This document shows, piece by piece, positions 1-4,641 of a stretch of DNA of 9,358 nucleotides. Made by a program: the position numbers and the translations under genes. The notes under the pieces are model-generated. The model was given only the letters and a program-made list of their open reading frames with translations. It was not told the DNA's origin and did no database searches. The DNA comes from Candidatus Woesearchaeota archaeon (GTDB lineage Archaea > Nanobdellota > Nanobdellia > Woesearchaeales > UBA11716): positions 1 through 9,358 of the forward strand of contig DUKR01000024.1 of assembly GCA_013329175.1 (NCBI GenBank), written 5' to 3'. How positions within the stretch are numbered: the first letter of the stretch is position 1; every line of letters begins with the position of its first letter.

Positions 1-3
1 TAA

Positions 4-690
4 TCAACGCATTTCTCTATATTTTTTCTTGACGACGAAGAGCATGTGGTCAAGCTGATACGGCGTAAGGAGTTTCTGGTCTATGATTATCATCTCCTTC
101 TCCAATTGCTGCGCAGCTTCACGGAAAATTCCTTTAGGCTTTCTTGTTACATCAATACTCCTTGCTTTTATAGCAATCATGCCATGACCACCATCCTTGA
201 GGAAGAGGGCGCAGTTGCGCAGGAAAATCTCTACCTGGTTGCGCTGGGTGATGTCTTGAAAGACTAGGTCGCAAAGGCATACCCTTCCTGCATAGCCCTT
301 GGGCTTTGCTGCATCTGCAAGGATTGGCGCGATGTTGGGCCTCTTTTCTGCTACAAGAACGCAGTCTCTCATGCTCCGGTGGGCTATCTCCACAGCGAAG
401 ATGATGCCGCCTGTGCCTATCAAATCTGAGACGTGGCTAACTGTTGTTCCATAGCTTGCGCCAAGATAGAGAATTGCCTGGCCTTCCCGTATGAAGATGT
501 TGTTGCAGCCGTTTTGTATGGCCGCTGCAATTTTCGAGCGCTGGGGCTGCCATTCCCTGTATTCAATGCTGTCTTTCTTTACGAGCTGCTCACCGTATAC
601 TGCACTTCCAGGGGCGAGATTTTTGGTGAATAGCGTTGTTCGCCTTCCCTTCTCTTCATAAACTCCAAATATTCTTGACTCGTGTATCAT
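4..690 (-). CDS. flpA: Fibrillarin-like rRNA/tRNA 2'-O-methyltransferase
   Basis: Catalytic subunit of the archaeal box C/D sRNP, which moves a methyl group from S-adenosylmethionine to the 2'-hydroxyl of a ribose in rRNA or tRNA, guided by a C/D sRNA. The 228-residue product has the usual archaeal length. Visible signatures are VYGEQLV (31-37), the EYREWQPQRSKIAAA stretch (43-57) holding the conserved RSK, the SAM-binding motif YLGASYGTTVSHVSD (75-89), the acidic end of the second strand (AVEIAHRS, 99-106), PILADAAKP (122-130), FQDITQRNQ (144-152; more often DVAQPNQ) and MIAIKARSID (171-180). The ATG at 690 overlaps the nop5 stop in ATGA (687-690), so the two are almost certainly cotranscribed and translationally coupled. 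The family assignment is secure; target sites cannot be read from here. Confidence 0.97.
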   Translation of the reverse strand: MIHESRIFGVYEEKGRRTTLFTKNLAPGSAVYGEQLVKKDSIEYREWQPQRSKIAAAIQNGCNNIFIREGQAILYLGASYGTTVSHVSDLIGTGGIIFAVEIAHRSMRDCVLVAEKRPNIAPILADAAKPKGYAGRVCLCDLVFQDITQRNQVEIFLRNCALFLKDGGHGMIAIKARSIDVTRKPKGIFREAAQQLEKEMIIIDQKLLTPYQLDHMLFVVKKKYREMR

Positions 691-1640
691 TCCCGTAGGC
701 TGAACCTCTTCCTTATCCCCTCTTTGAGCGAATCTCCGATGAACTTCCCCCTGAAGTAGTCTATTCTTGAAGCCAATGATATTTTATCGGCCAATGCCCG
801 TGCAACTTTTCCGTGCATTTCCTTCTTTGACTGGCTGATGAAGGGATGCTCGTGGAGGATGCCGTATTTTGGGCAGCGGCTCCCTTTTTTCAGGTGGCGA
901 AACAGGGCCTCTTCAGCCCCCAGGAGCTGGACGGTGGAAGCAGGGAATTCCATGAGCTGCTTCAATGAGCCAGCTATTGCGAGCAGCTTTGCGCCTATTG
1001 CAGCGCCAGCGACAGCAGAAATGTTAGGGCAGGCTGCCTGCATTTTCTTTTCAATGTAAATCTCCAGCTCTCTTCGCTCAGCGTAGATGGCCTGGATTTT
1101 TTTTGCAAAGGAGAGGATGTGTTTCTTTTCCTCTTCCCCTAGTTTTTGCCCCATACTCCTTTCTTTGGTGATAGCAAGCCCCTTCAGAAGCTCTGCTTCA
1201 GGAAATCCTGCCATCTTCTCAAGCAGGTGCTGGTGGTCGGCTGTTGCTGCCTCAAGCTCTGGCATGCCGTAGGCATACCACTCCCGAAGTGATTTGATGA
1301 GGATGTTTGCGGCCTTGTCTATCTCGCTGATGGCGTGGACTGCCCTTATGATGTGGAGGTCGTCAGTGATTGCAGTCTTTATTGCCAGTTTAGTTATGGT
1401 GATGTTCCTGTTCCTGAACTCAGCGTAGGATTGCTTATTTGTGAATTGTTCAAGAATTTTTGTGAGCTCCTTTCCCTGTGGCTCAATAATGTTTCTGTAC
1501 CTTTCTTTTGCCCGTTTCTCAAAGGCTTCAGCATTGCTGTCATTCTCATCATTATTGAACATTAACCTGCCAATCTCTCTGAAATGTTCATTATAGATGA
1601 ACACGCCTAGGATGTTCCTGAAAAGGTACCTGCTGTGCAT
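687..1640 (-). CDS. nop5: Nop5 (Nop56/58-like) box C/D sRNP scaffold protein
   Basis: Scaffold of the archaeal C/D sRNP: its N-terminal domain holds fibrillarin, a coiled coil dimerises it, and the Nop domain binds L7Ae bound to the kink-turn of the sRNA. The Nop domain is clear: PNISAVAGAAIGAKLLA (205-221), GAEEALFRHLKKG (241-253) and PKYGILHEHPFI (257-268). SLREWYAYGMPEL (117-129) matches the conserved start of the coiled-coil region, which covers about 100-200. At 317 residues it is shorter than many archaeal Nop5 proteins (commonly about 350-420): the N-terminal domain is compact and there is no long basic C-terminal tail. The ATG at 1640 is favoured because a TATA-like TTTAAAA lies about 27 bases upstream, giving a leaderless mRNA. 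It is followed by flpA with an ATGA overlap. Confidence 0.96.
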   Translation of the reverse strand: MHSRYLFRNILGVFIYNEHFREIGRLMFNNDENDSNAEAFEKRAKERYRNIIEPQGKELTKILEQFTNKQSYAEFRNRNITITKLAIKTAITDDLHIIRAVHAISEIDKAANILIKSLREWYAYGMPELEAATADHQHLLEKMAGFPEAELLKGLAITKERSMGQKLGEEEKKHILSFAKKIQAIYAERRELEIYIEKKMQAACPNISAVAGAAIGAKLLAIAGSLKQLMEFPASTVQLLGAEEALFRHLKKGSRCPKYGILHEHPFISQSKKEMHGKVARALADKISLASRIDYFRGKFIGDSLKEGIRKRFSLRE

Positions 1641-1662
1641 AGGGCAAAGGCTTATGAAGGAG

Positions 1663-1671
1663 CTTTTAAAC
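1663..1671 (-). promoter_or_regulatory. TATA box for nop5-flpA (leaderless)
   Basis: On the minus strand the sequence reads GGTTTAAAAGC, a good archaeal TATA element. Its centre is about 27 bases from the nop5 ATG at 1640, so transcription would start at or next to the start codon. The 41-base gap to cutA must also hold the cutA promoter. A weaker CTTATGAA (1651-1658, plus strand) sits about 27 bases before the cutA ATG and may serve it. Confidence 0.55.
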
Positions 1672-1681
1672 CTTTAGGCAC

Positions 1682-1996
1682 ATGGCGCTGGCATACATCA
1701 CCTGCAGGGACAAAAAGGAAGCAAAGAAAATTGCAAGGCACCTTCTGGAGAAGAGGCTGATAGCCTGCGCTAATATCCTCCCTATATCCTCAATGTTCTG
1801 GTGGGAGGAAAAGATTGCTGAGGAGAATGAAGTTGCGCTTCTTGCTAAGACTCTTGATTTTGAAGCAGTGAAGAAAGCGGTAGAGGGCATTCATTCCTAT
1901 GCTGTTCCCTGCATTCTAAAGATAGACGCTACCGGGAGCGAGAAGTATATGGGGTGGGTCAGGAAGGAGACAACACTTCCCAACCAAAGAGCGTGA
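1682..1996 (+). CDS. cutA: CutA1 family divalent-cation tolerance protein
   Basis: Small cytoplasmic protein of the CutA1 family, which forms very stable trimers with a ferredoxin-like fold. The family was named for a copper-tolerance phenotype in E. coli, but its biochemical role is unsettled and metal binding should be taken as family knowledge. The product has 104 residues, the usual length. Signatures are the N-terminal strand ALAYITCRDKKEA (2-14), LIACANILP (26-34), FWWEEKI (39-45), the conserved HSYAVPCI (71-78) and the C-terminal YMGWVRKET (89-97). The ATG at 1682 starts exactly at the first core strand. The gene is divergent from nop5 and its TGA (1994-1996) abuts the pyrG stop with no gap. 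It stands alone, with no visible metal transporter or regulator beside it. Confidence 0.93.
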   Translation: MALAYITCRDKKEAKKIARHLLEKRLIACANILPISSMFWWEEKIAEENEVALLAKTLDFEAVKKAVEGIHSYAVPCILKIDATGSEKYMGWVRKETTLPNQRA

Positions 1997-3721
1997 CTAT
2001 TTCTTTCCCTTGGCCGCAGCTTCAACAAGCCCCAAGAACAGAGGCGCAGGATCTTCCAGCCTTGACTTGAACTCCGGGTGCGCCTGCGTTCCTATGAAAA
2101 AAGGATGGCCCTGAAGCTCGATGAATTCCATGAGGGATGTCTTGCCGTCAAGCTTGTGGTATCCTGAGAAGACAAGACCCTGCTTCTCAAGCTCTTCAAC
2201 AAATGCAGGATTGACTTCGTAGCGGTGCCTGTGGCGCTCAAGGATTGTTGGCTTATGCTCAAGCACGCCAAGCCTGAACTCTGCGCCTTTCTTCTGCTCC
2301 ATAGCCTTGAGCTTTTCCCTGTCTGCCTTGAGCCTGCCTGTCTTTTCATAGAGTTCATACACCAGCGTATCCTTCTTAAGGATTGCAGCGTATGCGCCAA
2401 GGCGCATGGTGCCCCCATACTGTTGCTTCTTGATAATATCCTTCTGGCTTTCAAGAATGTCAATGACCGGGCTTTTCGTGTCTTTTGCTATCTCGGTTGT
2501 GTGGGCATCAGTTTTGCCGCAGACGTTTCTGGCAAACTCCACAACTGCAAGCTGCATGCCGTAGCAAAGGCCTAAGAAGGGCAGCTTATGCTCGCGGCAG
2601 TACTGGATAGCTTTTATCTTCCCTTCCACGCCTGAGTTTCCAAAGCCCCCAGGAACAATCACGCCGCCGCAGGATTTGAGCTTGTCAAGCTCTTTGTCGC
2701 CCCTTTCAATCTTCTTTGCGTCAATCCACTGGGTGTTGACCCTGATGCCCATATGAGCTCCTGCATGGATCAGCGCCTGATTGATTGAGATGTAGGAATC
2801 AGCAAGGTCGTAGTCGCCGATGTCAACGTATTTTCCGACTATTGCTATGGTGAGCTCTTTTGTGGGGTTCTGGATCTTCTTCACCAGGCTCTCAATTGCG
2901 CTTAGGTCTACCTTGTGCTTTGGTCTCAGATGGAAATGCTCAAGTATCTTTATTCCAAGGCTCTCCTTTTCAAGCTCCAGTGGGATTCTGTAGATGGTGT
3001 CAATGTCGGGCTCTGAGATAACATGGTCAGATGCAATGTTGACGTAGGTCTCGATCTTCTTCTTGCGAATATCATCAAGCGGCTTTTTTGCCCTGCAGAT
3101 GATGAAATCAGGGAATATTCCTTCGTTATTGAGGAGCTTTATTGCCTGCTGTGTAGGCTTTGTCTTCATCTCCTCGATGTGGCTAGGTGTCGGGAGGTAA
3201 GTGATGAGCATGTACATCACGTCGTCTTCCCCGACGTCCCGCTCAATAGATTTCATGGCAAAAAGGAAGGGGACGTTCTCAAAGTCTCCTACTGTCCCTC
3301 CTATCTCCACCATTGCTATGTCGTAGCCATTTGCTGCGTCTCTTATCCTTGCTTTGATCTCGTCAATGATGTGAGGAATGAACTGGACGGTCTGGCCTAA
3401 GTACTCGCCTTTTCTTTCCCTGTCAATGACTGCCTTGTATATCTGGCCAGTGGTCATGTTGTTCTTTTTTGGAACGTCAAAACCGAAGAAGCGCTCGTAA
3501 TTGCCCAGGTCCTGGTCTATTTCACCGCCGTCATCGGTCACCCAGACCTCGCCATGCTCTGTGGGCCTCAGCGTTCCTGCATCAAAGTTGAGGTAGGGGT
3601 CTATCTTTATTGCTGTTACCTTATAGCCGTAGGCCTGAAGGATTTTTCCTATTGATGCTGTTGTCACTCCCTTCCCGACGCCCGACATGACGCCGCCAGC
3701 AACCATGATGTATTTTACCAT
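1997..3721 (-). CDS. pyrG: CTP synthase (glutamine-hydrolysing)
   Basis: Makes CTP from UTP, ATP and glutamine, the last step of pyrimidine nucleotide synthesis. Read from the ATG at 3721 (MVKYIMVAGG) it has 574 residues; a TTG at 3736 would add only five residues without family support. The amidoligase domain (about 1-265) shows the P-loop GGVMSGVGKG (9-18), KIDPYLNFDAGT and GEVWVTDDGGEIDQDLGNYERF. The class I glutaminase domain (about 290-574) shows VPGGFGNSG, the nucleophile Cys386 in LGLCYGMQ, RHRHRYEVN, and the His548/Glu550 pair in AHPEF. It is longer than usual (about 530-550) because of a charged insertion of roughly 26-32 residues at about 458-490, just before ERHRHRYEVN. All catalytic residues are present, so it should be active. 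It is convergent with cutA and its stop (TAG, 1997-1999) directly follows the cutA TGA. Confidence 0.98.
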   Translation of the reverse strand: MVKYIMVAGGVMSGVGKGVTTASIGKILQAYGYKVTAIKIDPYLNFDAGTLRPTEHGEVWVTDDGGEIDQDLGNYERFFGFDVPKKNNMTTGQIYKAVIDRERKGEYLGQTVQFIPHIIDEIKARIRDAANGYDIAMVEIGGTVGDFENVPFLFAMKSIERDVGEDDVMYMLITYLPTPSHIEEMKTKPTQQAIKLLNNEGIFPDFIICRAKKPLDDIRKKKIETYVNIASDHVISEPDIDTIYRIPLELEKESLGIKILEHFHLRPKHKVDLSAIESLVKKIQNPTKELTIAIVGKYVDIGDYDLADSYISINQALIHAGAHMGIRVNTQWIDAKKIERGDKELDKLKSCGGVIVPGGFGNSGVEGKIKAIQYCREHKLPFLGLCYGMQLAVVEFARNVCGKTDAHTTEIAKDTKSPVIDILESQKDIIKKQQYGGTMRLGAYAAILKKDTLVYELYEKTGRLKADREKLKAMEQKKGAEFRLGVLEHKPTILERHRHRYEVNPAFVEELEKQGLVFSGYHKLDGKTSLMEFIELQGHPFFIGTQAHPEFKSRLEDPAPLFLGLVEAAAKGKK

Positions 3722-3737
3722 TGCTTTCCCCGCCAAT

Positions 3738-3825
3738 GGAAATGGCTTTCCCTATGCTGCGCCCATTTTCCTGTTACTGCGAACCCTCAGAATATTTCTT
3801 TTTCTTTGCCGATTCGCACCATCGG
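3738..3825 (-). promoter_or_regulatory. Probable pyrG 5' leader with two short hairpins
   Basis: If the TATA box at 3841-3848 drives pyrG, the mRNA starts near 3815-3820 and has a leader of about 95-100 bases. Two short inverted repeats lie here: CCGAT/ATCGG (3809-3813 with 3821-3825, 7-base loop; it straddles the predicted start) and GGAAA/TTTCC (3738-3742 with 3747-3751, 4-base loop). GGGG lies about 8 bases before the ATG and could act as a weak ribosome binding site. Control by this leader is only a possibility. Confidence 0.25.
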
Positions 3826-3840
3826 ATAACCGAAGGGATG

Positions 3841-3848
3841 TATAAAAA
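3841..3848. promoter_or_regulatory. TATA box between pyrG and the candidate structured RNA
   Basis: The element TATAAAAA (plus strand) reads CCTTTTTATACA on the minus strand, a strong archaeal TATA box in that orientation and an acceptable one in the other. On the minus strand it would give pyrG a long leader. On the plus strand it predicts a start near 3868, exactly where the first hairpin of the candidate RNA begins (3869). It may serve one or both directions; the sequence alone does not decide. Confidence 0.5.
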
Positions 3849-3923
3849 GGTTGTGATTTCTAGGTAATACTTCACCATCATGAAGTTTGGAGGCATTATC
3901 CCCGTTAAATGGTACTGTCAATT

Positions 3924-4001
3924 GTCGCGAAAGCGCAGCTTGAGTGTACCCAGAGACGTCAGTCTCGCTGGTCGCGAAAGCGCAGCTTGAGTGTACCCAG
4001 A
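3924..4001 (+). repeat. 31-base direct repeat, two perfect copies
   Basis: The same 31 bases occur at 3924-3954 and 3971-4001 with no mismatch, separated by 16 bases (period 47). Each unit contains CGC-GAAA-GCG and ends in GTACCCAGA. The upstream flanks differ, so the two copies pair differently: the first lies inside a GGTAC/GTACC stem, the second is closed by GCTG/CAGC. This looks like a local duplication of a structured module. The 47-base period is not a multiple of three, which argues against a protein repeat. Confidence 0.9.
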
Positions 4002-4108
4002 AACTCACGAGAGTGAAACTCGAGCGTGAGCTATTGAGCGTAAGTTCATCTGCGCTAGTCTCTCTGCTTCCCTGCTTGTTTGCCCCGATTGTAGCGTGCT
4101 AATGGCAC

Positions 4109-4140
4109 CATTCCCTGAAAAGGGCATTCCCTAAAAGCCC
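4109..4140 (+). repeat. Imperfect 16-base tandem repeat
   Basis: Two adjacent 16-base units at 4109-4124 and 4125-4140 both begin CATTCCCT, followed by (G)AAAAG, and differ at the end (GG against CCC). The first unit supplies the CCCT-GAAA-AGGG hairpin and the second runs into the left arm of the terminator-like stem at 4133. Confidence 0.6.
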
Positions 4141-4160
4141 ATTGCCGTTGGCTTTTCTCT
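4133..4160 (+). terminator. Terminator-like hairpin at the end of the candidate RNA
   Basis: AAAAGCC (4133-4139) and GGCTTTT (4150-4156) form a perfect 7-bp stem with a 10-base loop, followed by CTCTT; a further T-rich run occurs at 4173-4182. Archaeal termination relies mainly on T-runs, so the stem may instead protect a 3' end. It is a natural right border for the stem-loop region, and it could also work on the minus strand because the arms are A/T symmetric. Confidence 0.35.
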
Positions 4161-4265
4161 TATCCGAGCACTTTGTTTTTCTTTGAGCCGTTATTTGTGC
4201 TGCAAATGCCTATAATGATACTTCCGTCATGCACTGCTGCCCACGCCCATCCTTCATATACGCAT

Positions 4266-4500
4266 GCAGCAGCGCGCTACACTGCGGCAATGGCTTGCTG
4301 GCCAGCTGAGCCTTTTTTGTTATCACTTTTCTTTCTTCACTTTTTTTCTTCTTTTCTTTCTTCGTTTTTCTTTTCCCCCTCGGAATTGGCAAGTGCACTA
4401 TGCTCTGCAATACAAAGGATGAAGTTACATCTTGGCTGTGGAAACGATGGAAGTATGGCTAATGCCTTTTTGCTATTGATTTTTGGGGGAATGCCAACCC
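4266..4500 (-). repeat. Dispersed repeat, copy A (downstream of lhr)
   Basis: This stretch matches, in inverted orientation, the stretch at 9126-9345. Two blocks are nearly identical: 4391-4428 against 9198-9235 (37 of 38 bases) and 4458-4495 against 9131-9168 (36 of 38). The 29 bases between the blocks have diverged but keep their length. A long pyrimidine tract follows (about 4311-4383 on the plus strand), 24 bases longer here than in copy B, and then weaker similarity to about 4266. Relative to the upstream gene (lhr, minus strand) it has the same orientation as copy B has to rpl31e. I do not recognise the family; no transposase or clear terminal repeats are seen. A noncoding element, a decayed mobile element or a small lysine-rich reading frame are all possible. 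Confidence 0.85.
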
Positions 4501-4641
4501 CTCACGAGCTTATCCGCTCTTTATCCCTCAAGGCTTCAACTCATGGCTATCCAACAAGCCTGCCTCCTTCCTCCAGCAGGGCAGTTCAGGCTGGTGAACT
4601 ATTACAATTTCTAAACTTTTGTGCTCAATTTCAAAATGGGT
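4501..4641. other. lhr 3' flank without a recognised gene
   Basis: The stretch between the lhr stop and repeat copy A contains an inverted repeat AGCCTG/CAGGCT (4557-4562 with 4587-4592), which could form a stem in the lhr transcript about 50 bases after its stop. No T-run follows it on the minus strand, so a simple terminator is not evident. Confidence 0.3.

Larger units (their letters stand above)
3866..4160 (+). ncRNA. Candidate structured non-coding RNA
   Basis: No convincing protein gene lies here, but the plus strand is full of stem-loops: ACTTCA/TGAAGT (3869-3886); GGTAC/GTACC (3911-3950), enclosing TCAA/TTGA and CGC-GAAA-GCG; GAGAC/GTCTC with loop GTCA (3953-3966); GCTG-GT-CGC-GAAA-GCG-CAGC (3967-3986); CTCACG/CGTGAG enclosing GAGT/ACTC (4004-4030); CCCT-GAAA-AGGG (4113-4124); and AAAAGCC/GGCTTTT (4133-4156) followed by a pyrimidine-rich tail. 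Three loops are GAAA, a GNRA tetraloop, on the plus strand only, which favours that strand. A TATA box stands about 27 bases before the first stem. The length, about 290 nt, is in the range of SRP RNA or RNase P RNA, but I could not find the conserved core motifs of either, so no class is assigned. Confidence 0.45.

Noticed and set aside
2092..2463. Overlapping frames within pyrG and similar ones within lhr and nop5
   Set aside because: They are out-of-frame or antisense shadows of well-identified genes and have no family signature.
3924..4001. Possible mini-CRISPR array
   Set aside because: There are only two repeats, the spacing is 16 bases, the unit has a hairpin tied to its flanks, and no cas genes are near.
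3787..4008. A 73-codon open frame on the minus strand inside the structured region
   Set aside because: It crosses both 31-base repeats in different frames, shows no family resemblance and spans the TATA box; the stem-loop content explains the stretch better.
3866..4160. tRNA, SRP RNA or RNase P RNA
   Set aside because: No TTCRA-type T-loop was found, nor the SRP helix 8 core or the conserved RNase P core strings. Reading by eye cannot exclude a divergent version, so the region is left as an unclassified candidate.
4419..4451. MKLHLGCGNDG in copy A, which resembles the first residues of SAM-dependent methyltransferases
   Set aside because: The following residues (MANAFLLLIFGG) do not continue as a methyltransferase, and the segment is replaced in copy B by an unrelated sequence of equal length; chance resemblance is likely.
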